Assembly: GCA_016786565.1 (NCBI GenBank)
Contig: JAEUVY010000018.1
Coordinates: forward strand, 1-64,000
Source: Flavipsychrobacter sp.
Lineage (GTDB): Bacteria; Bacteroidota; Bacteroidia; Chitinophagales; Chitinophagaceae
Length of the DNA: 64,000 bases
Reading direction: 5' to 3'
Shown here one piece after another: positions 1-8,881 of the stretch. Both the position numbers and the translations under genes were made by a program. Every line of letters starts with the position of its first letter. The first letter of the stretch is position 1. The notes beneath the pieces are model-generated. The model ran no database searches and had not been told where the DNA came from. It saw only the letters and a program-made list of their open reading frames with translations.

Positions 1-102
1 AGCATTGACATGAAACTTCGGATCAAATGACCCGAGCAACACGATCATCAGCCCCACCACCACTACCAATACCGCAATCACCACCGGAAATCTCTTACTC
101 AT
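1..102 (-). CDS. Truncated membrane protein gene, N-terminus only
   Basis: Only the first 34 codons lie in the window and the gene runs off the left edge. The visible part begins MSKRFPVVIAVLVVVVG and continues as one hydrophobic segment of about 20 residues, so the product is probably an inner membrane protein. Its ATG overlaps the TGA of the AtpZ-like gene in an ATGA arrangement, which suggests translational coupling in one leftward operon. In Bacteroidota a small membrane protein often sits between AtpZ and ATP synthase subunit a, and that position fits here. This identity is inference from context only. Confidence 0.6.
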   Translation of the reverse strand, partial: MSKRFPVVIAVLVVVVGLMIVLLGSFDPKFHVNA

Positions 103-281
103 TTTTTAGGCTTATTTAACTCCCTCATCAATTGCCATAAAGAAAGGGACAATGAAATTAAGGGGAATAAAATTAATAACAAAGGCATTCTCAAATTGAG
201 CATAGCATCAAGTTTCAGCCCGGCCCACACGGCTATCAGCAACATTACCATCCATTGTGTGGCCAAACCCGCGTACTTCAT
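99..281 (-). CDS. AtpZ/AtpI-like ATP synthase-associated small membrane protein
   Basis: A 60-residue protein with two hydrophobic segments (about residues 8-24 and 31-49) separated by a short polar loop containing GLKLD, ending in a basic tail. This size, the two-helix layout and the opening MKYAGLATQW resemble Bacteroidota AtpZ/AtpI-family proteins. Those proteins sit at the head of F-type ATP synthase operons and are thought to help assemble the c-ring or supply Mg2+. The stop codon overlaps the start of the next gene by ATGA, as expected in a coupled operon. No ATP synthase subunit is inside the window, so the assignment rests on sequence character and gene order. Confidence 0.7.
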   Translation of the reverse strand: MKYAGLATQWMVMLLIAVWAGLKLDAMLNLRMPLLLILFPLISLSLSLWQLMRELNKPKK

Positions 282-528
282 ATAAAATATTTACAACTAT
301 CTTGAGCGCCCTTGAAAATGTCCTTACAGACCCGAAAATAGCAGTTTACCACAATCTGCACACGAACAATTTGTTAATTTTTAATTACATAAAAATCTAT
401 CATTCCGCCCGCGGCGATCGCCTCCCTTTTGGTATTTTGTCTATTTTTGAAAATCGACCGCATATGTGGCACAAATAGGCATGCCTATATAATATGTCCA
501 CCTTTTTTGCGTTATCGATTCATAAGAG

Positions 529-3500
529 GTGAAAACCCGAAACAGATTGAATATTCGCATAATATTTATATTTATATTATCAATTATTCTTTTTACTAGT
601 TACGGCAACGTATACGCTCAATCAGTAAAAAAGAACAGCGCAGACAGCGCAAAGGCTGCACGTGCCCATATAGATAGCATTAATAACGCCAGGAAAAAAG
701 CCACAGAGGACAAGATAAAAAGCCGCAAGGCCGCTCTCGACAGCATAAAAGCTGCTCGCGAACACGCGATGGATAGTGCCACGGCTGCCCGCGAGCACAA
801 GGCGGACAGCATAAAGGCCAGCCGCGAAAAAAAGACCGATAGCATAGCCAAAGCACGCAAAAGGGTAACCGATAGTGTAGCCAGGATAAAAAAATATAAG
901 GAAAGCAAAAAATACCGCGACAGCGTCACAAGGGCCAAAAATGCCAAAACCAAAGCAGTGACCGACAAACGTCAGGCCCGCATCGACTCTATTCAGGAAA
1001 TGCGCAAACATGTGTCTGATAGCGTGACAAAGGTGCGCACAGCCCGAACGGACAGCATAAGAAAACGCCAGAAAAACAGAACAGACAGCCTTGAAAAAGT
1101 AAAGAAATATAAAGCCAGTAAACGATATACCGACAGTGTGACCCTTGTGCGCCGCCATCGGTCAGACAGTATCAAAGCCTTACAAAAGAACTTCAGAGAC
1201 AGTGTCGCCGCTGTGCGGAAGAAGTCGCTGGACAGCACAAAAAAAGTTCGCACCCGCATCCTTGACAGCACCAAAACTGCCCGGCTGAAGATAATGGACA
1301 GCATCAAGGCTGTGCGCAAAGCAAAGACCGACAGCCTTGCAAAAAAGAAGGAAAACAAGGAAAAACTGGCAAAAGCAAACGAGAAAAAGAAACTCGATGC
1401 CCTGAAACTGAAAATAGACCTTAAACAGAAAAAAGAACGGGAGGCATGGTCAAATAAGACCATGTTGAAAAAGAACTGGGGACCCAAGCGGCGTCTTACA
1501 CAGAACTCCTTCACCCATTACAACTATTACTTTAATGCCAACCGAAAGATGGAGGAGGCCGAGCTGAACATGCGACGGGTGAGCAAGGACAATCTCGACT
1601 CGCTTATCGGGCTGTTCCCCTACGACCCCAATAAGGACTCGTCTCTTTTTGCCTCAGACATGGATAGTATTATCCGGAAAGTGTCCGTTGGTATACAGAT
1701 CCACGACCCACGCATCAAATGGGCCAACGACATGTACCTGCTGCTGGGTCAGGCGTACTACTACAAAGGGAATTATGAAAACGCGGCCACCTCTTTTCGG
1801 TACATCATAGCCAGCGATCAGAAATCAAAAAACAAAAAAGGAAATGGAAAAAGCAGCTACTCTTCCTACAAGTCGAAAACATCTTCATCTATTGTAGAAA
1901 AGAAAAAAAGATCGAAACTCGCATTTTTACAACACAAATCAGTCCACAACGATGCCATTCTATGGTTGGCGCGTACATATAATACAGCCGGTCAGATAGA
2001 GAACGGCGAGTCAGTCCTTTCTTTGTTGGAATATGAAGAAGACCTTCCGGAAAACCTTGTTGGCAGGTTACATATTGAAAAAGCATTTGCCTACCTCAAA
2101 CTAAGAAATTACACCGAAGCCTCTAAGAGATTGTCTCTTGCGATAGATGATGACTACCTGCCCAACTGGCTGAAACTTCGTGTCGCCATCCTCAATGGTC
2201 AGATCCTCATGAACACAGGTGAATACCTGGCCGCTTCTGAAAGTTTCGAAAAGGCAATTGACCTGTACCCAAAAATAGACATGGACTTTTATGCCAGAAA
2301 GCAGATAGCAGCCTGCAAACTACTGGCCGGGCAAAGTATGGCCGAAGCCGTACCACCTCTGAAAAAACTGCTCAAGGATGCCAAATACTCAAGCCAGTTC
2401 GATCAGGTGTATTACGTATTGGGATCACTTTCTGCAAAGTCAGGAAATAAAGAAGAGGCGATAGATTATTTTACGAAGAGCACAAAAGCACCTAAAGCAA
2501 GCAAAAAACAAAAGGCGCTTTCCTTTGCCGCTTTGGGAGATGTATACTACTCATCGGGTAAATATGCCAATGCAAAATCTTCTTACGATAGTGCGTCGAA
2601 GTACTCATCGGGCAGCAAAGACAAAGCAATTGCCGCTGCAGTTCAGCGCAGCTCGGGGCTCAAAGAAGTATCAGGACCGTTGGCCACCATTCGCGAACAG
2701 GATAGTCTGTTGCAGCTCGCTTCGCTAAGCAAAAAAGACCAGCAGGCCGCAGCTCGCAAATACCTGCGCGACATGGAAAAACGCAGGCAGGATAGCATTT
2801 TTAATGCCGAGAACGCTTCTACTGTAAGTGCCGGCGAAACAGAATCTGACAAACCATCCGAAGGGCCGGCATGGTACTTCAGCAACCCTACCCTGCTGTC
2901 TCAAGGCAGTGCCGACTTTAAAAGGAAATGGGGCAACCGCCCACTTACCGATAACTGGCGCCGCGCATCGGGCCAGCCACTTGCCGGCGGTGCTAAGTCT
3001 GAAAATGGTGCTGAAGACGATGGCGAGGAAGATGGCGTTGAGAAAGGCGACAATGGCTTACCCACCGAAGAGAGCCTGCTGGCGCGCATACCCAACACCC
3101 CTGAGAAGAAAGAACTGGCTCAGAAAATACAACAAAAGGCATACATCATGCTGGCAAAGGCATATACCGACCAGCTTGAAGACTACAACGAAGCGATCAA
3201 CACGCTGGACACCCTCAACAAACGCTTCCCTGCACACACCCAAAAAGAAGAGGAACTGTACCTGCGCTATCGCATTGCATTGAAACAGAACAAACTGGAC
3301 AAGGCAAAACAGTACAGCGACGAACTGCTTAAAAAATATCCGAAGTCGCAATACGTAAATGCGCTGAAACCTAAAGTAAGTGAGAGCAAAGCAACAGACG
3401 AAAATACTACCGAGGTCGCTAAGTACTTCGATCAGACCTACGATCTGCTCATGAAACATCAATACACCGAAGTATTGATGCGCACCGAGGCCGCGAAAAC

Positions 3501-4185
3501 TAAATTCTCTAATCCGGTCTATGCAAAGCGTTTCCAGCTTACAGAGGCTATGGCTTATGCCGGTTCGGGCAATTTCGATGTGGCTGACTCTCTTACCGCT
3601 GGCTTCATTAAAAATAACCCTTCAGACTCTCTCACCGACTGGGCCAAAATTGTGAAGGCATATATTAAAGATATGAAGACGGGCGGCAAGCCATCCTGGT
3701 ACAAAGAAGGAGCTGCCCCGCCACCATCGGCCACAGCAGCAAAGAAGGAAACAGCGGCACCTGCTGCGCCCGCTACTCCCGATGTTGAACCACCACCTGC
3801 CATACCCGAAGCACCCAAAGTATATACCTATCAGTCCGACAGTGAACACTACTTCATTGCCGTACTGGGTGGTCTCGATTCCCGCACCCTTGGTTTCAAA
3901 CGTGCTATCCGTTCATTCGATTCACTAAAGTTTGCCGATGCCAGTCTCGATGTGCTGATAGATATGTACAGCATGTCTCAGGTGGTGGTGCAGGTGAGGA
4001 AATTCTCAAATGCCGCCAACGCTAAAACCTACCTGAACGAGTTCATAAACTCTGGGCCGCTCAGCAGGTATCAACCGGGCGAGATAAGCACGTACATCAT
4101 TTCTGCCAACAACTACAAAAAAATGTTCGCAGACAAGTCGGTCGACGCTTACAAAGCCTTCTATTCGGGCTATTACAACAAGTAA
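529..4185 (+). CDS. sprE: SprE/PorW-like TPR protein of type IX secretion and gliding
   Basis: A 1218-residue exported protein. SprE/PorW proteins are periplasmic or lipid-anchored TPR components needed for type IX secretion and gliding in Bacteroidota. A GTG start precedes a hydrophobic signal segment (about residues 9-30) ending at YAQS. Residues about 40-320 are a highly charged coiled-coil built of 11-residue units such as DSIKAAREHAM. A typical SprE core follows at about 335, with an HYNYYFNANRKMEEAE stretch and several TPRs (AYYYKGNYENAATSF). A Pro/Ala-rich linker lies near 1060-1105, and the C-terminus (about 1110-1218, YFIAVL to AFYSGYYNK) matches the SprE end domain. The long repetitive N-terminus is unusual and makes the protein longer than classical SprE. 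Two T9SS sorting-domain proteins elsewhere in the window agree with the role. hutI follows 32 bases downstream on the same strand. Confidence 0.82.
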   Translation: MKTRNRLNIRIIFIFILSIILFTSYGNVYAQSVKKNSADSAKAARAHIDSINNARKKATEDKIKSRKAALDSIKAAREHAMDSATAAREHKADSIKASREKKTDSIAKARKRVTDSVARIKKYKESKKYRDSVTRAKNAKTKAVTDKRQARIDSIQEMRKHVSDSVTKVRTARTDSIRKRQKNRTDSLEKVKKYKASKRYTDSVTLVRRHRSDSIKALQKNFRDSVAAVRKKSLDSTKKVRTRILDSTKTARLKIMDSIKAVRKAKTDSLAKKKENKEKLAKANEKKKLDALKLKIDLKQKKEREAWSNKTMLKKNWGPKRRLTQNSFTHYNYYFNANRKMEEAELNMRRVSKDNLDSLIGLFPYDPNKDSSLFASDMDSIIRKVSVGIQIHDPRIKWANDMYLLLGQAYYYKGNYENAATSFRYIIASDQKSKNKKGNGKSSYSSYKSKTSSSIVEKKKRSKLAFLQHKSVHNDAILWLARTYNTAGQIENGESVLSLLEYEEDLPENLVGRLHIEKAFAYLKLRNYTEASKRLSLAIDDDYLPNWLKLRVAILNGQILMNTGEYLAASESFEKAIDLYPKIDMDFYARKQIAACKLLAGQSMAEAVPPLKKLLKDAKYSSQFDQVYYVLGSLSAKSGNKEEAIDYFTKSTKAPKASKKQKALSFAALGDVYYSSGKYANAKSSYDSASKYSSGSKDKAIAAAVQRSSGLKEVSGPLATIREQDSLLQLASLSKKDQQAAARKYLRDMEKRRQDSIFNAENASTVSAGETESDKPSEGPAWYFSNPTLLSQGSADFKRKWGNRPLTDNWRRASGQPLAGGAKSENGAEDDGEEDGVEKGDNGLPTEESLLARIPNTPEKKELAQKIQQKAYIMLAKAYTDQLEDYNEAINTLDTLNKRFPAHTQKEEELYLRYRIALKQNKLDKAKQYSDELLKKYPKSQYVNALKPKVSESKATDENTTEVAKYFDQTYDLLMKHQYTEVLMRTEAAKTKFSNPVYAKRFQLTEAMAYAGSGNFDVADSLTAGFIKNNPSDSLTDWAKIVKAYIKDMKTGGKPSWYKEGAAPPPSATAAKKETAAPAAPATPDVEPPPAIPEAPKVYTYQSDSEHYFIAVLGGLDSRTLGFKRAIRSFDSLKFADASLDVLIDMYSMSQVVVQVRKFSNAANAKTYLNEFINSGPLSRYQPGEISTYIISANNYKKMFADKSVDAYKAFYSGYYNK
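649..1480 (+). repeat. 33-bp (11-codon) degenerate tandem repeats inside sprE
   Basis: This stretch encodes a run of 11-residue units beginning with Asp-Ser (DSIKAAREHAM, DSIKASREKKT, DSIAKARKRVT, DSVAAVRKKSL, DSTKTARLKIM). At two places a 16-residue unit with KKYKxSKxY interrupts the register, so a larger block appears to have been duplicated. The period-11 pattern gives a 33-bp DNA periodicity and explains the long spurious open frames on the opposite strand. Confidence 0.85.
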
Positions 4186-4217
4186 GGCTTGCCGGCTTTC
4201 TGCAAAAATCTGCTGTT

Positions 4218-5444
4218 ATGCGTACAATTATTACTAATATCAGGCAACTGCTGCAAACCTATGACAACAATGCCCCTGCAAGGGTCTCGGGCGCAGCCAT
4301 GGACAATGTTCCGCACATTGAAAATGCCTGGTTGATCATAGAGAACGGTATAATCCACAGCTACGGCAGCATGAATGCTTTGCCTTCCGCTGCCAATGCC
4401 GATGAACACATCAACGCCACCGGATCTCTGGTACTGCCTGCCTGGTGCGACAGCCATACCCACCTCGTTTTTGCCGCACCCCGCGATGGCGAATTCGTGG
4501 ACCGTATAAAAGGCGTGAGTTACGAAGAGATCGCGCGACGTGGCGGGGGCATCCTCAACTCGGCCCGCAAGCTCAACGAAATGGACGAGAACCTGCTGTA
4601 TGAGCAAAGCCTGGAACGCCTGATGAATGTGATGGCCCAGGGAACCGGAGCCATAGAGATCAAAAGCGGCTACGGCCTCTGCCTCGAAGGCGAGTTGAAA
4701 ATGCTTCGGGTCATCCGTCGGCTTAAGGAAAGTGTTCCCATTCCGGTGAAGGCATCCTTCTTGGCCGCCCATGCCTACCCGCTCGAATACAAACATAACA
4801 AGTCAGCGTACGTAGACCTCATTATAAATACTATGCTTCCCCGCGTGGCCGAAGAAGGACTGGCCGACTACATGGACGCGTTCTGTGAAGAAGGCTTTTT
4901 TGGCGTTGAGGAAACAGAACGACTGCTGGAAGCCGGCTGGAAATATGGACTGAAACCAAAGATCCACGCCAATCAGCTACACTATTCCGGTGGTGTACAA
5001 GTAGGCGTGAAACACAACGCGCTCAGCGTAGACCACCTTGAATGTGTGGGCGATGCCGAGATCGCCGCACTGACCGGCAGCAATACCATGCCGGTACTGC
5101 TCCCCGCGGCCGCTTTCTTCCTGGGCATCCAGTACCAACCGGCCCGCAAGATCATTGATGCCGGCCTGCCCGTCTGTCTCGCCACCGACTACAATCCCGG
5201 GTCTTGCCCGTCGGGCAATGTGCCCCTGCTCACCTCCATTGCCTGCACCCAACTCCGCATGACGCCCAACGAGGCACTGAACGCGGTGACCATAAACGGT
5301 GCTGCCGCAATGGAGCTGGAACACACCATGGGCACAATAACCCCCGGCAAGAAAGCCAACCTCATCATCACCAAACCCATGACCGGCTTCTCTCAGGTAC
5401 CGTACGATTTCGGCAACAACCCGGTGAAAAGACTCATTGCATAA
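4218..5444 (+). CDS. hutI: Imidazolonepropionase
   Basis: A 408-residue cytoplasmic amidohydrolase that opens 4-imidazolone-5-propionate to N-formimino-L-glutamate, the third step of histidine breakdown. Diagnostic features are the metal-binding DSHTH (His80, His82), the family stretch RGGGILNSARKLNE, the substrate loop IKSGYGL, a second metal region KIHANQLHYSG and the late motif ATDYNPGSCPSGN. The length matches HutI. The other hut genes are not in this window, so the pathway must be completed elsewhere. An amino acid permease follows 131 bases downstream, which could supply substrate, but no sequence feature proves that link. The gap contains weak inverted repeats without a clear T-run. 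Confidence 0.95.
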   Translation: MRTIITNIRQLLQTYDNNAPARVSGAAMDNVPHIENAWLIIENGIIHSYGSMNALPSAANADEHINATGSLVLPAWCDSHTHLVFAAPRDGEFVDRIKGVSYEEIARRGGGILNSARKLNEMDENLLYEQSLERLMNVMAQGTGAIEIKSGYGLCLEGELKMLRVIRRLKESVPIPVKASFLAAHAYPLEYKHNKSAYVDLIINTMLPRVAEEGLADYMDAFCEEGFFGVEETERLLEAGWKYGLKPKIHANQLHYSGGVQVGVKHNALSVDHLECVGDAEIAALTGSNTMPVLLPAAAFFLGIQYQPARKIIDAGLPVCLATDYNPGSCPSGNVPLLTSIACTQLRMTPNEALNAVTINGAAAMELEHTMGTITPGKKANLIITKPMTGFSQVPYDFGNNPVKRLIA

Positions 5445-5575
5445 ACTTTTACACACATTTAAAAGTAGACACAATTGACCGGACGACCATTAATTGTCCA
5501 CTACCTATCGCCAAACATAATGGAAGAGTAAACAACTTATTAACTATCTTAGCCCTTTAGCTACAACAGGAACAT

Positions 5576-7057
5576 ATGGGTATATTTACCAAAAAGCCGA
5601 TAGGACAACTCATTAATGACTCATCGGACGGCGAAAAGAACCTCAAGAGAACCCTCACTGCCGGCAACCTCGTTGCCCTGGGTATTGGTGCCATCATAGG
5701 TGCCGGTTTGTTTGTACGTACGGCGGCTGCCGCTGCCAACAACGCAGGTCCCTCAGTTACCATTGGCTTCGTAGTCGCAGCCATAGGTTGCGCGCTCGCG
5801 GGCCTCTGTTATGCCGAATTCGCTTCCATGATACCTATTGCAGGTAGTGCATATACCTACTCCTACGCAACCATGGGCGAACTCGTTGCCTGGATCATCG
5901 GTTGGGACCTCGTGCTCGAATACGCTGTGGGTGCCGCCACTGTAGGCATTGCCTGGAGCGAGTACCTCAACAAACTATTAGAGATCTTCGGTATGCATAT
6001 ACCCTATCGATGGTCGCACTCCCCCTTTGAGGTCTGCGATGGCACAGGTTCCTTCGTAGCGGAGGCCGGTGCCCACGGCATCATGAATATCCCGGCCCTC
6101 TTCATAATCCTTATGCTTACCATGCTGCTGATCCGCGGTACTAAAGAATCTGCTTTTGTGAACGGCATCATCGTTATCTCAAAGGTGGCCATAGTAGTGA
6201 TGTTCATTGTACTGGGCTGGAGCTACATGAACCCTGCCAACCACGCCGAGTACATTCCTGCTCCAAGCAAATATGTTGACAGTCAGGGTGTTTCGCACAA
6301 CTATGGTGGCATATGGGGCATCCTTGGTGCTGCCGGTGTGGTGTTCTTTGCCTTCATTGGTTTCGACGCGGTATCAACTGCCGCACAGGAAGCCAAGAAT
6401 CCCAAGAAAGACATGCCTATCGGTATCCTCGGGTCACTGGTGGTATGTACCATTCTCTACATCCTTTTCGCGCACGTGCTCACCGGTGTAGCACCGGTCA
6501 ACGATTTCCGTACTCAGGGCAAAGAAGCGTCAGTTGCATACGCGATCAAATCGTACATGAGCGGTTATGGCTGGCTGGCAAACCTGGTTACCGTAGCTAT
6601 CCTTTTCGGCTTCTCATCGGTGATCCTCGTGATGCTGATGGGCCAATCCCGTGTATTCTACTCAATGAGCCGCGACGGACTGGTACCAAAAATATTCTCC
6701 GATCTCCATCCTAAATACCACACTCCACACAAATCAAACTGGATCTTCTTTGTGCTGGTGGGTGGCTTCGCGGCATTTGTACCCGGCGACATTGTTGGCG
6801 ACATGACCAGTATCGGTACCCTGTTCGCGTTCATTCTGGTGTGTGCCGGCGTGTGGATCCTGCGCAGAACCGACCCCGATATTCAACGCCAGTTCAAGGT
6901 GCCTATGGTTCCGGTCGTTTCCACATTGGGCATTGTTGTGTGCGGCGCCATGATAGCGGGCCTCGGCTGGACCAACTGGGCACGCCTTCTGGGATGGCTG
7001 GCATTGGGTCTCATTATTTACTTTGCATACAGCAAAAAGAACAGTAAACTGAAATAG
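5576..7057 (+). CDS. APC-superfamily amino acid permease (cationic amino acid transporter type)
   Basis: A 493-residue polytopic inner membrane protein with about 12-14 predicted helices. The first helix carries the APC-family substrate motif GIGAIIGAGLFVRTA, followed by YAEFASMIPIAGSAYTYSYA and the helix 6 region FFAFIGFDAVSTAAQEAKNP. These are characteristic of the CAT subgroup (YfnA-like). Family members import amino acids with protons. The substrate cannot be read from sequence; histidine is only suggested by the upstream hutI. The sequence TATCTTAG upstream of the start resembles a weak Bacteroidota -7 box. Confidence 0.88.
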   Translation: MGIFTKKPIGQLINDSSDGEKNLKRTLTAGNLVALGIGAIIGAGLFVRTAAAAANNAGPSVTIGFVVAAIGCALAGLCYAEFASMIPIAGSAYTYSYATMGELVAWIIGWDLVLEYAVGAATVGIAWSEYLNKLLEIFGMHIPYRWSHSPFEVCDGTGSFVAEAGAHGIMNIPALFIILMLTMLLIRGTKESAFVNGIIVISKVAIVVMFIVLGWSYMNPANHAEYIPAPSKYVDSQGVSHNYGGIWGILGAAGVVFFAFIGFDAVSTAAQEAKNPKKDMPIGILGSLVVCTILYILFAHVLTGVAPVNDFRTQGKEASVAYAIKSYMSGYGWLANLVTVAILFGFSSVILVMLMGQSRVFYSMSRDGLVPKIFSDLHPKYHTPHKSNWIFFVLVGGFAAFVPGDIVGDMTSIGTLFAFILVCAGVWILRRTDPDIQRQFKVPMVPVVSTLGIVVCGAMIAGLGWTNWARLLGWLALGLIIYFAYSKKNSKLK

Positions 7058-7139
7058 TTTTCCTATCTTTACTATAAATAATACGTTTACAACATGTGAA
7101 TGATGTAAGCGTAAACTGACCACCCTAAAATTTTATACT

Positions 7140-7538
7140 TTGCTGACAGGATTAAGGATATTACTTGCTGAAGACAACTCACTCAACCAGAAAATAGCCA
7201 ACTTCATGTTGGGCAAAAATGGTGTTGAGGTGGTAACAGTAGGTAATGGAATTGAGGCAATAAACGAACTGGAGCGAAACGAATATGACCTTGTACTGAT
7301 GGATGTACAGATGCCCGAAATGGACGGCCTCGAAGCTACAGAACACATCAGAAAGGTAATGAAAAGTAACATCCCTATCGTGGCCCTTTCTGCCAGCAAT
7401 TTTGAAGATGAACTGAAAAAGTGCATCGACTATGGCATGAACGCCTACATTGTTAAACCAATAGACATCGTAAAACTCTCAGACATCATAGACACACTTT
7501 CAAAAGAAAACAAGATCATTTCAAGAAGCACTTTATAA
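7140..7538 (+). CDS. Stand-alone response regulator receiver domain
   Basis: A 132-residue CheY-like protein consisting of one receiver domain with no output domain. The acidic pocket is Glu11-Asp12, the phosphoacceptor is Asp55 in DLVLMDVQMPEMDG, the switch Ser is at 84, and Lys106 is in VKP. The family stretch LLAEDNSLNQKIA resembles receivers detached from hybrid histidine kinases. TTG is the only credible start, because the frame upstream reaches a stop at 7101 without an ATG. The stop overlaps the ATG of the HPt gene (TAATG), so the two are probably translated together as a phosphorelay pair. No cognate kinase is adjacent. Confidence 0.87.
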   Translation: MLTGLRILLAEDNSLNQKIANFMLGKNGVEVVTVGNGIEAINELERNEYDLVLMDVQMPEMDGLEATEHIRKVMKSNIPIVALSASNFEDELKKCIDYGMNAYIVKPIDIVKLSDIIDTLSKENKIISRSTL

Positions 7539-7903
7539 TGAATACACCCCTCTTAGACCTGAGTTACCTTTTTGAAATTTCTTTCGGTGATCCCAAGTAC
7601 GTGTTCGATGTTCTCTCCATCTTCATAGAGACATTCCCGCCCGGCCTTGCCAACCTGGAGAAACTCATCCGTGAGACCGATGACTATGACGCCATTCACA
7701 AGCAGGCGCATACGCTCAAATCCAGCGCCAGCATCGTGCGTATACGCGAGATGTATGACGACCTCTCCCGTATAGACATGCTCGCCCGATCAGAGACCGG
7801 CAAGCCCGAAATAATTGCGAGGATGGACAATGTGCTGTTCAACTTCCGCAAAGCGCTGCCGCTCATTCAGGCAGAACGCGGAAGGAACAAACCGGCCAAC
7901 TAA
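7538..7903 (+). CDS. Histidine phosphotransfer (HPt) domain protein
   Basis: A 121-residue all-helical protein with the HPt signature QAHTLKSSAS. His58 is the expected phosphorylated residue. HPt proteins relay phosphoryl groups between receiver domains in multistep phosphorelays. Its start overlaps the stop of the upstream receiver gene by one base. The gene converges on the polyprenyl synthase gene with only 12 bases between their stop codons. Confidence 0.88.
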   Translation: MNTPLLDLSYLFEISFGDPKYVFDVLSIFIETFPPGLANLEKLIRETDDYDAIHKQAHTLKSSASIVRIREMYDDLSRIDMLARSETGKPEIIARMDNVLFNFRKALPLIQAERGRNKPAN

Positions 7904-7915
7904 CTGTAACGTTTA

Positions 7916-8881
7916 CTATTTATCTCGCTCCAGCAGCATGGCAGCCAACTGCCTCAACGGCTCTTTTCGCGCCGTTGGTATAGCCACATCTTCAAGACCT
8001 GCAAATGCCAGATCGCTGTAGTGCGCTACCGCCGCACGACAAGCCTTGTCGGCACCCGTGGCGCTGAACAATTCCAGCATGCGCTGCACCTTATCGGGCG
8101 CGTCACCTGCCAGCAACTCATTTATTGCCGCACGTTGGTCGGCATTCGCCTGAGCCAGAGCGGTTATCAGAAGAAAGGTCTTTTTATTGGCAAGGATATC
8201 TCCCCCGTTCTGCTTACCCAGCTTGTCGCTGTCGCCAAACGCGTCCAGGTAATCGTCCTGTAGCTGGAAGGCGATGCCCATGTTCTTGCCGAACTCATAT
8301 AGCTTATTAGCGTTATCGCCCATTGCCCCGCCGGTCAGCGCACCCATCTTCAGACTGCATGCCAGCAACACCGATGTCTTCAGTGTTATCATGTGTATGT
8401 ACTCTTCAATGGTCACATTGTCGCGGCTCTCAAAGTCCATATCCAGTTGCTGGCCCTCGCACACCTCTATGGCCGTGCGGTTAAAGACCTGCATCATGGG
8501 TTGCAGGGCACGTGTAGCCTTTGCCAATGCATCATAGGCGAAAATGCACATCACATCGCCGCTCAGTATGCCCGCCGTCAAGCCGTATTTCTGGTGCACG
8601 GTGGCCTGGCCGCGCCGCAGCGGCGCCTTGTCCATAATGTCGTCATGTATCAGCGTAAAATTGTGGAACAGCTCCACCGCCTCCGCGGCATGCCATGCAT
8701 CCTCATTAATATCGCCAAACAGCTCTGCCGCCATCAGGCATACTACAGGCCTCACTCTTTTGCCGCCTATGGCCAGCAGATACCGGCACGGATCGTATAA
8801 ATTGGCCGGTGCTGCCGGAAACGGCAATGTGGCCGAGAATCTTTCTTCAAAAGCTGTTACAAGCGCGGCAAATGACTGCAT
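7916..8881 (-). CDS. Trans-polyprenyl diphosphate synthase
   Basis: A 321-residue class I isoprenyl synthase that condenses isopentenyl diphosphate with allylic diphosphates. It has the substrate stretch GGKRVRP (39-45), the first Asp-rich motif DDIMD at 80-84 followed by RRG, a GQQLDMDFE helix, and the second Asp-rich motif DDYLD followed by FGDSDKLGKQNGGD. Phe75, five residues before the first motif, suggests a short product such as farnesyl or geranylgeranyl diphosphate, but this is inference. The ATG overlaps the rnr stop by one base (TAATG), so both genes share one transcript. Confidence 0.9.
   Translation of the reverse strand: MQSFAALVTAFEERFSATLPFPAAPANLYDPCRYLLAIGGKRVRPVVCLMAAELFGDINEDAWHAAEAVELFHNFTLIHDDIMDKAPLRRGQATVHQKYGLTAGILSGDVMCIFAYDALAKATRALQPMMQVFNRTAIEVCEGQQLDMDFESRDNVTIEEYIHMITLKTSVLLACSLKMGALTGGAMGDNANKLYEFGKNMGIAFQLQDDYLDAFGDSDKLGKQNGGDILANKKTFLLITALAQANADQRAAINELLAGDAPDKVQRMLELFSATGADKACRAAVAHYSDLAFAGLEDVAIPTARKEPLRQLAAMLLERDK

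Noticed and set aside
618-1514. Several long open frames antisense to the 5' part of the sprE-like gene (up to 178 codons)
   Set aside because: They mirror the 33-bp repeats of the real gene, are rich in Leu/Ser/Phe repeats created by the complement of Asp-Ser and Lys codons, and lack any family character.
5445-5575. Inverted repeats ACTTTTA/TAAAAGT and ACAATT/AATTGT between hutI and the permease gene
   Set aside because: Stems are short and AT-rich with no following T-run, so neither a terminator nor an operator is supported.
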